Assembly (NCBI GenBank): GCA_020847535.1
Contig: JADLBU010000016.1
Coordinates: forward strand, 1 to 64,000
Source: Phycisphaerales bacterium
Lineage (GTDB): Bacteria; Planctomycetota; Phycisphaerae; Phycisphaerales; UBA1924
Length of the DNA stretch: 64,000 bases
Direction of reading: 5' to 3'
The notes beneath the pieces are model-generated. The model was not told the DNA's origin. It saw only the letters and a program-made list of their open reading frames with translations, and did not search any database. Position numbers and translations under genes: made by a program. How positions within the stretch are numbered: the first letter of the stretch is position 1; each line of letters opens with the position of its first letter. Shown one piece after another: positions 27,240 through 36,381 of this stretch.

Positions 27240-27334
27240 CTCCCCGTTCGTGCTAGATTCGTGACCGTGGAGGGTGTATCCGCCGGAATCGCGGCGGCGG
27301 AATCGCCGACGCTTGCCAACACGGAGTCTGTTTC

Positions 27335-29506
27335 ATGCTAATGACGGCCCGGTCCCTCCGTAGCTCTCGCGGCAGCGCCGCCCGGTTGGTCCTGCTCGCG
27401 GCCCTGACGGCCGGCGGGCTCGCCAGCCAGGCGCTCGCCGGGGCAACGCCCGAGAACGCGGTGGTGATCATCGATCCGGCGTTCGCCGATTCGCTGCAGA
27501 TCGCCAACCACTTCATCAGCCTGCGCAATATCCCCGAGTCGAACATTCTCTACATGGACTCGGCGGCTGCGACCAACTATCAGCAGTGGACGACGGTGCA
27601 GCAGCCGGCGTTCCAGACGTTCCTCAGTTCGCACGGCATCACCGACCACACGGATATCGTAGTGGTTTCCCCTACGGACACGTTCTGGGTTTCCGAGGGG
27701 GGGCTAGTGGGCGACAGTTGCTCGGACATCACGCGCTTCTCGCTGGGCGCGCTCTACACGATGAACTTCGTCGCGTCAGAGGTCTTGGTCGGGAACAAGA
27801 ACCAGGCGATGTCCAACCGGTACTACAGCACGGCGGAGGCCGCGGCGGCGTTCGACAGCAACACCAACTACCTGGGCGGGGTGTCGAGCACCAACGTCAA
27901 CGCGCGGCGATACTACATCGGATGCACGCTGGGCTGGACGGGCGTCAAGGGCAACCTGATGTCGCAGATCCTCTCGTCCCTCTCGGCCAGCGCGGCGGTC
28001 GATGGGACGCACCCGACCGGCAAGTTCTATTTCATGAACAACACCGCGGATGCAGCGCGAAACATCCGCGCCAGCCAGTTCACGCAGGCCAGGAACTCGA
28101 TCATCAACCGAGGAGGGCAGGCCGAGATCATCGTCGGAACGCTGCCGTACGGGAAGACCGACTGCCTGGGCGTGATGGCCGGGGTGGCGGGCTTCAGCCT
28201 CTTCAACACCGGCACGATTCTGCTCCCCGGATCCTTCTGCGATCACCTGACCTCGTACGCCGCCACGTACGACACCGACCAGCAGACCAAGACCACCGAG
28301 TGGATCACATGGGGCGCCGGCGGGAGCTCGGGGACGGTCGAGGAGCCGTGCAACTACCCCGGCAAGTTTCCGCGTGCGATGATGCATTCCCACTACTTCC
28401 AGGGCGTCTCGCTCGCCGAGGCGTGGTTCCGCAACCTGGCGTATGTCCCTTTCCAACAGAATTTCGTGGGGGATCCGCTCGCACGGCCGTTCGCGCACAT
28501 CCCGGCGGTTAGCGTCGCCGATGCACCCACGGGCCCGGTCTCCGGCCCGGTCGTGCTGACGCCTTCGGCGACCACATCGCATCCCACCGGCACGATCGCC
28601 GGCTTTGATCTGCTGGTCAACGGCGTGATCAACCAGTCCGCGCTGCCGGGCGGACAGTTCATGCTCGACACGCTGGCGCTCCCCGATGGTCACAACGACA
28701 TCCGCGTGCTCGCCAGCGACAACACGGCGGTGAAATCCACGGGCCGCTGGGTGTCGAGCCTGGTGGTGGACAACCGCGGCCGCGCCACGACGCTCTCGGC
28801 GGTTACATCCTCGGGAAACCAGACGACGCTGTTCAACTTCAACGTCGGTGGCACCGGCGGGGCGATCAAGGAGATCCGCCTGATACACAACGGCCGCGTG
28901 GTTGCAGCGACTCAGAACGCTTCCGGCACGCTGGGTGTGCATGGGCAGATCCTGGGCGCGGGCACGTGCGCTCTGCGCGCCGAGACCGAATACCTCGATG
29001 GCAGGCTCTCGCGCAGCGCACCTGTGCAGGTGACGGTCTCGGCATCAGGCACACCCGCCGACGTTGCGCCGGTCGCATACGGCTATCGCAAGCGGCTCCC
29101 GACCAAGGAGGCCTACGTCGTCGAGCTTCCCGCGACCTACGACAGCGCTCTCACCGGGCCCGGATACACGTACACGGTTCTCTCGGGGCCGACGATGGCG
29201 GTCGCCCAGGGCACGTACAGCGGCGCCTATCGCATCTACAAGCCCAACGTCGATGCGTCCGGCCAGGAGGACATCACGTTCCGCGTGACGACACCCGGCG
29301 GCAACTCGAACATCGCGACCATCACGCTGATCTACTCGACGTGCCCGGCGGATGTCGATGGGACGGGCTTCGTCGACAACGAGGATTTCAACTACTTCGT
29401 CTCGCTCTTCGAGGCAGGAGATATCGCGGCGGATTTCGACAACTCCGGATTCACCGATACCGACGACTTCGATGCGTTCGTCGCGGCGTTTGATTCGGGG
29501 TGCTGA
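27335..29506 (+). CDS. Exported TIGR03790-type protein with GC-type dockerin end
   Basis: 723 residues. Signal peptide to about residue 36 (LVLLAALTAGGLASQALAG). Residues 40-390 match the TIGR03790 family, known mainly from planctomycetes and relatives and probably caspase/gingipain-like: VVIIDPAFADSLQIANHFISLRNIP at the start, IVVVSPTDTFW, RRYYIGCTLGW, FYFMNN, and GAGGSSGTVEEPCNYPGKFP with conserved Cys. One or two Ig-like beta domains follow (about 395-640), then two calcium loops (DVDGTGFVDNEDF; DFDNSGFTDTDDF) ending in SGC-COOH. Function is not established. It is divergent from the M12B-type peptidase and shares its terminal domain, so both probably use the same surface-attachment route. 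Confidence 0.85.
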   Translation: MLMTARSLRSSRGSAARLVLLAALTAGGLASQALAGATPENAVVIIDPAFADSLQIANHFISLRNIPESNILYMDSAAATNYQQWTTVQQPAFQTFLSSHGITDHTDIVVVSPTDTFWVSEGGLVGDSCSDITRFSLGALYTMNFVASEVLVGNKNQAMSNRYYSTAEAAAAFDSNTNYLGGVSSTNVNARRYYIGCTLGWTGVKGNLMSQILSSLSASAAVDGTHPTGKFYFMNNTADAARNIRASQFTQARNSIINRGGQAEIIVGTLPYGKTDCLGVMAGVAGFSLFNTGTILLPGSFCDHLTSYAATYDTDQQTKTTEWITWGAGGSSGTVEEPCNYPGKFPRAMMHSHYFQGVSLAEAWFRNLAYVPFQQNFVGDPLARPFAHIPAVSVADAPTGPVSGPVVLTPSATTSHPTGTIAGFDLLVNGVINQSALPGGQFMLDTLALPDGHNDIRVLASDNTAVKSTGRWVSSLVVDNRGRATTLSAVTSSGNQTTLFNFNVGGTGGAIKEIRLIHNGRVVAATQNASGTLGVHGQILGAGTCALRAETEYLDGRLSRSAPVQVTVSASGTPADVAPVAYGYRKRLPTKEAYVVELPATYDSALTGPGYTYTVLSGPTMAVAQGTYSGAYRIYKPNVDASGQEDITFRVTTPGGNSNIATITLIYSTCPADVDGTGFVDNEDFNYFVSLFEAGDIAADFDNSGFTDTDDFDAFVAAFDSGC

Positions 29507-29581
29507 GGACAGAAGGCATCGCGCATGGGGCATCAGGCATCGGTCAAAGGCCCAAAGCGGCGGTAGCCCTACGCTGGCGTC

Positions 29582-30550
29582 GTGACTGATCAGTCAGCAC
29601 AGTCTGGTGGTCGCCATGTCCCCGTTCTCATCGATGAGATCGTGGAGTTGCTCGCCCCTGCGCCGGGGCAGGTGTACGTGGATTGCACCGCGGGGTTGGG
29701 TGGGCACGCCTCGGCGATCGCCGCCAGGTTGAGACCCAGCGGGACGGTCATCCTCAACGATGTCGATCCAGGAAACCTCGCCAAGGCCGAGGCTGCGGTG
29801 CGTACGAGCGGTCCGGGAATCCAGGTGATCCCGATCCAGGGGAACTTTGCCGACCTGCCCCGGAAGGTTGCCGAACACGGTCTGGCGGCCGACATGGTGC
29901 TCGCCGACTTGGGCTTTGCCTCGACCCAGGTGGATGACGCCGGTCGGGGTCTTTCCTTCTCCCGGGATGGACCCCTGGATATGCGGCTGGACCCGACCCT
30001 TCCGGTGACCGCCGCCGAACTGGTGGCGACCCTGCCGGAGGAAGAACTGGCGCAGGTCATACGGATGTATGGTGAAGAGCGGGAGGCGGGGCGGATCGCT
30101 CGAAAACTTGTGCGGGAGCGTGAACGCTCGCCGATAACGACCACGGGCAGGCTTGCCGAAGCCGTGCGTTCTGTCTTGCCCCGGCGGTTTGATCCATCCG
30201 CGATCGACCCCGCCACCCGGACGTTCCAGGCCCTTCGGATCGCCGTCAACGACGAGATCGGAACCCTGGAAGCCCTCTTGGCGGGAGTCGAGCGAGCGGC
30301 CAGATCAGTCGGCCGGGGAGCGGGGGCGTGGCTGAGGCCCGGGGCTCGCGTGGCGATCGTCGGCTTCCACTCGCTGGAGGACCGGCCGGTCAAGCGGGCG
30401 TTCGGTGGGCTTGCGGCGACGGGGCTCGCGGAGCTTCTGACGGATGGGCCGGTGGGCCCGACTGAGCGGGAAGCGGCGAGCAATCCGCGGAGCAGGTCTT
30501 CGCGGTTGCGGGCTGTCAAGCTCGTGACTGTCGGGAGCCCGGCGGTATGA
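29582..30550 (+). CDS. rsmH: 16S rRNA (cytosine-1402 N4)-methyltransferase RsmH
   Basis: 322 residues, GTG start. Family motifs: HVPVLIDEIVELL, the SAM-binding YVDCTAGLGGHASAI, VLADLGFASTQVDDAGRGLSF, GPLDMRLD, ATRTFQALRIAVNDEIGTLEALL, and VAIVGFHSLEDRPVKRAF. RsmH methylates C1402 of 16S rRNA. It is classically the first gene of the division and cell-wall cluster, and here too it leads a short version of it. Confidence 0.97.
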   Translation: MTDQSAQSGGRHVPVLIDEIVELLAPAPGQVYVDCTAGLGGHASAIAARLRPSGTVILNDVDPGNLAKAEAAVRTSGPGIQVIPIQGNFADLPRKVAEHGLAADMVLADLGFASTQVDDAGRGLSFSRDGPLDMRLDPTLPVTAAELVATLPEEELAQVIRMYGEEREAGRIARKLVRERERSPITTTGRLAEAVRSVLPRRFDPSAIDPATRTFQALRIAVNDEIGTLEALLAGVERAARSVGRGAGAWLRPGARVAIVGFHSLEDRPVKRAFGGLAATGLAELLTDGPVGPTEREAASNPRSRSSRLRAVKLVTVGSPAV

Positions 30551-30745
30551 TCGCACCCTTGCGGGCGGCAGCTCGCAGGAGCGTGTTTCAGCGGTTGGGA
30601 GTTGCTCGATTCCGGGCGCACGGACGCGAACGGCGGGCAGACATCAGGGAGACGAGATCGTTCACCGCGATGTTTGGCGAACCGGTCTCGATTGTGCCGC
30701 ACCGGGCCCCACGGCGGGGGATTCCGGCCGGCGAGGAAGTGTTTT

Positions 30746-31630
30746 GTGACGCGCGAACTCAAGCTCTCGCTGATCCTGGGTTTCTCACTGGTCCTGATCG
30801 TGACGGTCCTGATCAGCGACTATCTCTCCAAGGCGCGCACCAGCCGGCTGGATGGGACCAGCCCGACGCCGCCGGTGGCGATCGTTCCGCCCAAGGTCGA
30901 AGACCTGATTCCCGCCGGGCAGCTCGGCGCTGAGCCCAGGCGGATCGCCGATGCGGGGACGACGTCGTCGGAGGTCATTCCGGCGTCGAACGCGAAGCCG
31001 GCCAAGAACGAGTACCAGCCTGTGGTGTTCGGGCCCGGTGGCGTTCCCACCGGTCGGGATGCGCAGCTCAAGGGCCAAGCGAACGGGAAGGTCAATGGCC
31101 TGGATCCCAGCGGTAAGCCAGCGGAGACCCCGGACAACCAGGGTGCGGCTCCGGACCGGATCCACACGGTCGCCAGCGGCGATACGTTCTACAACCTCTC
31201 GAAGCAGTACTACCGGGATCCGAAGTTCCACAAGGAGCTGATGGCGTACAACGGCCTCAAGTCGGACAACTTGAAGATCGGCACCGAGCTCAAGATTCCC
31301 TCGATTGATGTGCTCACCCACCGCGTGACCAAGCCAAGGATGCCCCAGCCGCTCAACGCCCAGGCAGACAAGCCGGCGATGCCCGAGGGCGATCCCAAGT
31401 TCGCGCTCAACGACTCCGGCGAGCAAGACGGCATCGTGACACCGCTGGTCCGTGTCTCCGATGACGATCAGGTCACGATGTACAAGGTCAAGAGCGGCGA
31501 CACGCTTGGGGATATTGCCAGGCGAGAGCTTGGAACCAGCAAGCGGGCCCGCGAGATCCAGGAACTCAACCGCGGCATCGACGAGACCAGGCTGCGGATC
31601 GGCATGGACCTCAAGCTTCCCCCCCGTTGA
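30746..31630 (+). CDS. Membrane-anchored protein with two LysM domains
   Basis: 294 residues from a GTG at 30746 with GAGGAAG 7 bases upstream. A short cytoplasmic start and one membrane helix (LSLILGFSLVLIVTVLI) are followed by a Pro/Gly/Ala-rich linker and two LysM peptidoglycan-binding domains: IHTVASGDTFYNLSKQYY...LKIGTELKIP (about 140-190) and MYKVKSGDTLGDIARREL...LRIGMDLKLP (about 247-293). It sits between rsmH and the ftsL-like gene, a place where no LysM gene stands in the standard dcw cluster, so a role in septal or wall synthesis is likely (inference). Confidence 0.9.
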   Translation: MTRELKLSLILGFSLVLIVTVLISDYLSKARTSRLDGTSPTPPVAIVPPKVEDLIPAGQLGAEPRRIADAGTTSSEVIPASNAKPAKNEYQPVVFGPGGVPTGRDAQLKGQANGKVNGLDPSGKPAETPDNQGAAPDRIHTVASGDTFYNLSKQYYRDPKFHKELMAYNGLKSDNLKIGTELKIPSIDVLTHRVTKPRMPQPLNAQADKPAMPEGDPKFALNDSGEQDGIVTPLVRVSDDDQVTMYKVKSGDTLGDIARRELGTSKRAREIQELNRGIDETRLRIGMDLKLPPR

Positions 31631-31680
31631 TCGTCCCGCCCCGTCACCGATCGCCGCGCGCCGGCGTGGAGTGCGCCATC

Positions 31681-32121
31681 GTGTTCCTGAAACTCGCCGC
31701 GTGCGTGCTCAGCATGGGACTGTTCGGCTGCGGGCTCCTGGCGATGCGCCAGGCTCGGCTGCAGGCCGCCCATGAACTGACGCAGACGCAGCTGCGGATC
31801 CGCACGTGCGATGAGCGGCTGTTCAAGCTGCGCACCGAGATCGGGATGCTGGTGCGGCCCGACGATGTGCGGTCGATGGTCACGGACCTGGCCTCGCTCA
31901 AGCCGCTGCTGCCCGAGCAGGGGCCGGCAGACCTGCCGGTCCAATTGCCCGCCGCTGGGGGCAAATCCTCCTTGGACAAGGCGAGCAAGCCACCGCAGGA
32001 TAAGGCCGCGCCCGGCAAGGGCAAGAACGCACCCGGGGAGCGCAAGCGTCAGGCCGCCGGTGAAGATGAAGCGCAGGCGCCGCTCCTGGCGGTGCAGGAT
32101 GAGCCGGAGGAAGACCAATGA
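31681..32121 (+). CDS. ftsL: FtsL-like single-pass membrane protein
   Basis: 146 residues from a GTG at 31681 with GGAG nearby; a TTG at 31627 that overlaps the LysM stop is an alternative and would add 18 residues. One membrane helix at the start (FLKLAACVLSMGLFGCGLLAM) is followed by a heptad-rich segment (RQARLQAAHELTQTQLRIRTCDERLFKLRTEI), then a Lys/Pro/Gly-rich tail. The sequence is too divergent for a family match by eye, but size, topology and the place between rsmH and ftsI are those of FtsL, which bridges the divisome and activates FtsI. The stop overlaps the ftsI start by 4 bp. Confidence 0.65.
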   Translation: MFLKLAACVLSMGLFGCGLLAMRQARLQAAHELTQTQLRIRTCDERLFKLRTEIGMLVRPDDVRSMVTDLASLKPLLPEQGPADLPVQLPAAGGKSSLDKASKPPQDKAAPGKGKNAPGERKRQAAGEDEAQAPLLAVQDEPEEDQ

Positions 32122-34343
32122 GCAGCGCTGCCGACTCTGGCCCGTCTGTCGGCGCCCTGGTGCGAGCCGATCGCATCGGCGCGATCGCCGCGTGGGTCAT
32201 TTCGCTGCTGCTGGTGGTCATGCTGGTCCGCGTCGTGCAGTTGCAGGTGGCGCCATCGGATCGCCTCGTCGAGCAGCGCCAGGCGCGGGTGACGACCCGC
32301 ACGGATCTGCCCTCGCGCGGGGACATCATGGATCGCCGCGGCAGGCTGCTAGCCGCGACCCGCTTCGGGTGGCGCATCTGCCTGGATCCGGTCAACCTCA
32401 AGCCCGAGCACATCGACACCACGATCGTCACGCTCGCCAACGCACTCGCCCGCCCCGAGGAGGAAGTGGGAGAGCGGGTGATGTGGGTGCTCGAAGAGAA
32501 CGCCAGGCGAGCCGAGGTGCTCGCGGGCGCATCCAACCCGCGTGAGGTCAAGCCCCCGCCGGCGACGTTGTTGTTGGAAGCGATCGGCTTCCAGCCCCGC
32601 ACGAATCCTGATGAGCCGATGGCTCAACGCGAGCCGGAGCTGGCCGAGCCGCCGGTGGATATCGATCCGGAGACGGGCCTGGAATCGTCACCGATCGACT
32701 TTGCGAACATGCCCGCGCCGCCCGACATCCTCAAGCCCATCCGGTACCTGCCCTTCAGGGAGATCATCGACGACGGCGTCAAGGCATCGCTTCAGCGGCT
32801 GAAGATCGCCGGCGTTCAGTTCGAGCCCCAGCAGGTCCGGGAGCAGGTTGGCGGAGACACTGTGGCAGCGCTGGTCGGCAAAGTCGGCGTCGAGGCCAAC
32901 ATCGGGATGGAGGCCAAGCTCAACGATCGCCTGACCGGCACGCCCGGAAGCGTCAAGTATGTGCGGGATGCGATGGGCAGACCGCTGTTCATCGAGCCCG
33001 GACAGGTGAAGCTCCCGGTGCATGGGGAGGATGTCCGGCTGTCGATTGACTTCGAGCTCCAGTCGATGGGGCTGGAGGAGCTGCAGCGCGGGATCGAAGA
33101 GAGCAACGCCGCGGGCGGCAGGCTGGTGGCGATCGACCCGCGGACGGGCGAGATCCTCACGATGTGCGACATTGTGCGGGATGTGCCCAATCTGAAGGAA
33201 TACCCGTGGGAGGATGACCCCAAGGCTCTGAAGGCCGCCGGCAAGCAGGTGGGACCGAAGACTCCGTACATGGCGCCGCGCCCCGGCGCAGCAAGGTATC
33301 GCACGATCCGGACCGATGAGGTGCGGACCAAGCACCCGGAACTGGCGGCGATGCTGCGCAACCGGTGCGTGGAAGACATCTACGAGCCGGGTTCGACGTT
33401 CAAGCCGTTCATCTGGTCGACGATCACCGAGCTGGGGCTGGCGCGGATCGAGGAGGTCATCGACACCGAGTCGGGCCGGTGGATCACCTATTACGGCCGC
33501 AAGCTCAACGATGTCACCAAGCGCGATGTCATGACATGGGCCGAGGTCCTGGTCAACTCGTCGAACATCGGCATGGCCAAGGTCGTCGAGCGGCTGACGC
33601 ACAAGCAGGTACACGACCTGGTGCGGCGGTTCGGCTTCGGCAAGCCGACGGGTGTGGGTGTCAGCGGCGAGGCCAGCGGCATCGTGACCACGCTCAAGGA
33701 TTGGACGATCTACAGCCAGACGTCGTACGCGATCGGGCACGAGGTCGCGGTGACGCCGCTCCAGATGGCCCGTGCCTTCAGCGCGTTTGCCCGGACGGGG
33801 GATCTGGCGGGGACGCTGCCGGACCTGCGGCTGACGGCGGTCGGCTCAGAGCAGGATGATGTCCCCACGCTGCTGTATCGCGTGCTTCCCGCCCGGATTG
33901 CCGAGCTGACCCGCAAAACCATGCGCGGGGTCGCCGAGAACATGCAGAACAGCCTCGAGCAGCTCGACCACTCCCAGACCGGGTGGAAGTACATCATCTT
34001 CGGCAAGTCGGGGACCGCCGAGATCCCCTTGGGCAAGCCCCCGCCGGGCAAGAAGCGCCCGACCGGATCCACGGGCTACTTCGACGATCAGTACAACTCC
34101 AGCTTCATCGCCGGCGGGCCCATCGAATCCCCGCGGCTGGTGGTGATCGTCGTGATCGACGATCCGGGTCCCGAGCTGGTGTTCGCCCGGCCCCTGCCCC
34201 GGCATTACGGGGCCAAGACCGCCGGGCCGGTGGTGCGGCGGTTCATGGAGCGGGCCCTGACGTACCTGGGAGCCCCCCCGTCGGTCCAGCCGGATCGCAA
34301 GGCCCACGCGGACCTGGCCCAGGCATCGCCCGAGAGTGACTGA
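32118..34343 (+). CDS. ftsI: Peptidoglycan D,D-transpeptidase FtsI (class B penicillin-binding protein)
   Basis: 741 residues. One N-terminal membrane helix (AAWVISLLLVVMLVRVVQ) precedes the dimerisation domain beginning at TRTDLPSRGDIMDRRGRLLA. The transpeptidase domain has all three catalytic motifs: GSTFKPF with Ser426, SSN at 481-483, and KSGTAE with Lys630. FtsI cross-links septal peptidoglycan. Residues 150-250 carry a Pro/Glu-rich insertion. No ftsW, mur genes or ftsZ follow: the next genes are exported proteins, so the cluster ends here. Confidence 0.94.
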   Translation: MSSAADSGPSVGALVRADRIGAIAAWVISLLLVVMLVRVVQLQVAPSDRLVEQRQARVTTRTDLPSRGDIMDRRGRLLAATRFGWRICLDPVNLKPEHIDTTIVTLANALARPEEEVGERVMWVLEENARRAEVLAGASNPREVKPPPATLLLEAIGFQPRTNPDEPMAQREPELAEPPVDIDPETGLESSPIDFANMPAPPDILKPIRYLPFREIIDDGVKASLQRLKIAGVQFEPQQVREQVGGDTVAALVGKVGVEANIGMEAKLNDRLTGTPGSVKYVRDAMGRPLFIEPGQVKLPVHGEDVRLSIDFELQSMGLEELQRGIEESNAAGGRLVAIDPRTGEILTMCDIVRDVPNLKEYPWEDDPKALKAAGKQVGPKTPYMAPRPGAARYRTIRTDEVRTKHPELAAMLRNRCVEDIYEPGSTFKPFIWSTITELGLARIEEVIDTESGRWITYYGRKLNDVTKRDVMTWAEVLVNSSNIGMAKVVERLTHKQVHDLVRRFGFGKPTGVGVSGEASGIVTTLKDWTIYSQTSYAIGHEVAVTPLQMARAFSAFARTGDLAGTLPDLRLTAVGSEQDDVPTLLYRVLPARIAELTRKTMRGVAENMQNSLEQLDHSQTGWKYIIFGKSGTAEIPLGKPPPGKKRPTGSTGYFDDQYNSSFIAGGPIESPRLVVIVVIDDPGPELVFARPLPRHYGAKTAGPVVRRFMERALTYLGAPPSVQPDRKAHADLAQASPESD

Positions 34344-34553
34344 ACCGGTCACAGGATGTCAAATTGGGCAATCTAAGTCCCGAGCAGGGTGAATTCCGGT
34401 GGTCCGAGAGGTGAATTGGCACCCAAAACGGCTTGCATCGATGGAAGCGGTTTCTCTAGACTGGGACTTCTGCGGCGAGCGCCCTTGTTGCGCATGGGCG
34501 AGATCGATGCCGCTTTGTTGTTCAAGGTCTGTTTAGCAGGAGAGACAGAGATC

Positions 34554-35234
34554 ATGAAGAAGCTTGCAGTTGTCGCGTTGCTCGCGATGGCGGCCAATAT
34601 CGCCAGCGCGCAGTATGTGCTTCGCGGTGAGTTCAACGCCTGGGGCGGCTCGGGCGACATCGCGCTGAATGACATGGGCGGCGGGTTGTACACGGGCGTG
34701 GCCAGCGGCCTGACCCCCGGAGGGCTGTACGAGTTCAAGTGCACGACTCCGGACTGGAGCTTCAACGGCCCGGGCAGCAACGCCCGCGCTGCCGCGGATG
34801 CCGCCGGCAACCTGACGGTGAACTGGTTCCCCAACCTCGCCTGGGGCGACGGTTGGCAGCCCGCGGTCGGCCCACGCGTGGGATACGTCGATTCCGGCAC
34901 GCACGGCTGGGACATGATGGGCTCGGTGAACGGCTGGTCTTCGCCCTTCGGGACGCTGACCGACAACGGCGGCGGCCTGTACACCACGACCTTGGCGATC
35001 CCCGGCGGGAGCTACGAGTTCAAGTTTCGCAAGGCCGATGATTGGGGTGTGAGCATCGGGAACGATTTCGGCAACAGCGCCGCCAACGCCGCCTTCACGG
35101 TGAGCGGCGCCCAGCCGGTCCTGTTCGAGCTTGATCTGCCCAACGGCCGCTGGCGCATCAGCGAAGTGCCGGCCCCGGGCGCGATGGCGCTGGTCGGGCT
35201 CGCGGGTCTGGCGGCCGCCCGTCGCCGCCGCTGA
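34554..35234 (+). CDS. Exported protein with tandem carbohydrate-binding-like domains and PEP-CTERM-like tail
   Basis: 226 residues from the ATG at 34554 (AGGAGA upstream). Signal peptide MKKLAVVALLAMAANIASA. Two related beta domains follow: YVLRGEFNAWGG...LNDMGGGLYTGVASGLTPGGLYEFKC, and VNGWSSPFGTLTDNGGGLYTTTLAIPGGSYEFKFRKADDW, a pattern close to starch/glycogen-binding modules. The C-terminus PAPGAMALVGLAGLAAARRRR is a planctomycete PEP-CTERM-like sorting signal. Substrate not known. Confidence 0.85.
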   Translation: MKKLAVVALLAMAANIASAQYVLRGEFNAWGGSGDIALNDMGGGLYTGVASGLTPGGLYEFKCTTPDWSFNGPGSNARAAADAAGNLTVNWFPNLAWGDGWQPAVGPRVGYVDSGTHGWDMMGSVNGWSSPFGTLTDNGGGLYTTTLAIPGGSYEFKFRKADDWGVSIGNDFGNSAANAAFTVSGAQPVLFELDLPNGRWRISEVPAPGAMALVGLAGLAAARRRR

Positions 35235-35256
35235 GCGTGATCGATGAAAACACAAG

Positions 35257-35289
35257 AAGGCCTGGCCGCTCACGCGACCGGGCCTTTTT
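35257..35289 (+). terminator. Rho-independent terminator between convergent exported-protein genes
   Basis: AAGGCCTGGCCGC pairs with GCGACCGGGCCTT (one internal mismatch and one G-T pair) around a short loop and runs into TTTTTC. It ends the PEP-CTERM gene; the opposite-strand tail is less U-rich. Confidence 0.82.
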
Positions 35290-35317
35290 CGTTGACCAGA
35301 GGAGTGATCGCCGGGAT

Positions 35318-36127
35318 TCAGCAAGCGTTCATGAACGCTTCGATGAAGGCATTCAAGTCGTCGGTGTCGACGAAGCCGGAGAGGTCGGCATCGGCGGAGT
35401 CCAGACCCTCCTCGAAGGCCGCGGTGAACGCGGTGTAGTCATCGAGGTCGACGAACCCGGAGAGATCAAAGTCGGCGGAGCAGAAGACCTTGAAGTCCAG
35501 CGTGCTGGTCGCACGCGCGTGCTTGAGGATCACCGTCGGATTGGTCGTGGTCTTGGCGATCGCGGCGGCGTCGAAGTGATACACGCCGGCGGGGAGCAGC
35601 CCCGTCTGGGTGTACGAATCCGAACCGTCGGTCGTGCGATTTCGGGAGACCACCGCGCCCTGCGGGCCGGTGAGCGTGAAGTTCACGGTCGAAGTGGAAC
35701 CCGCGCCGTCGATGATCGAGGTCTGCGTGACGGTCACGCGGTAGCGCATCGGCGCATCGAGCCGTACATCGGTGACGAACGTGGTCTTGGAGTGGCCCAT
35801 GCCGAAACCCGGGGATGGGCAGATGGTGGTTTCATCGGATACCAGCGAGGCGCTGACGCCGCTGGCTGTGATCGATGAATTCTGCGATGAATACGTGGTG
35901 ACCTTCTGAAGGCCCAGCGTGAGAAACCGGTTCAAGGTCCGGTTGAATGGGTAGAGCGTGTCGGAGTGGGAGTCGTCGCTGTCATAACCGGACGAGTACG
36001 AGAGGGTGTCGACGACGAACGATTCGACGAAGATATTCCGAGTCGCCGTGAGGGGAACGAGCGACTGGGCGCTGGCGATGGTGGAACCCCCCGCGACCAC
36101 CGCCGCGCAGAACGAACCAAGATTCAT
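35318..36127 (-). CDS. Exported protein with GC-type dockerin-like end
   Basis: 269 residues from the ATG at 36127 (GAGGAG upstream). Signal peptide (GSFCAAVVAGGSTIASA|Q). The body (about 25-215) is beta-rich with many Thr and Ser and no recognised family. The last 54 residues carry two calcium loops (DFDLSGFVDLDDY; DADLSGFVDTDDL) and end NAC-COOH, matching the terminal module of the other exported proteins here. The upstream 220 bases are AT-rich and probably contain its promoter. Confidence 0.82.
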   Translation of the reverse strand: MNLGSFCAAVVAGGSTIASAQSLVPLTATRNIFVESFVVDTLSYSSGYDSDDSHSDTLYPFNRTLNRFLTLGLQKVTTYSSQNSSITASGVSASLVSDETTICPSPGFGMGHSKTTFVTDVRLDAPMRYRVTVTQTSIIDGAGSTSTVNFTLTGPQGAVVSRNRTTDGSDSYTQTGLLPAGVYHFDAAAIAKTTTNPTVILKHARATSTLDFKVFCSADFDLSGFVDLDDYTAFTAAFEEGLDSADADLSGFVDTDDLNAFIEAFMNAC

Positions 36128-36381
36128 GCAGCAGAACTCCTCTTTCCCGAAACCCTCGCACATGAAATTCTGATGAATTCAATACATGAAATCAACGGTA
36201 TTTTCGTAAATATGACGGTTGGAAAGAGGTATTCAGGTGTTCTGCCCCAAGGAGCCAACCCCACGTCAGCAGATATGCATGGTGCAAATACTCCATGCCG
36301 CGGTACTTGCACGCGAATCCCGAAAAAGCGACGAATCTGGATCAATTCGGCGTTGCGGTTCGCGCAAGAAACGCCTGTTGC

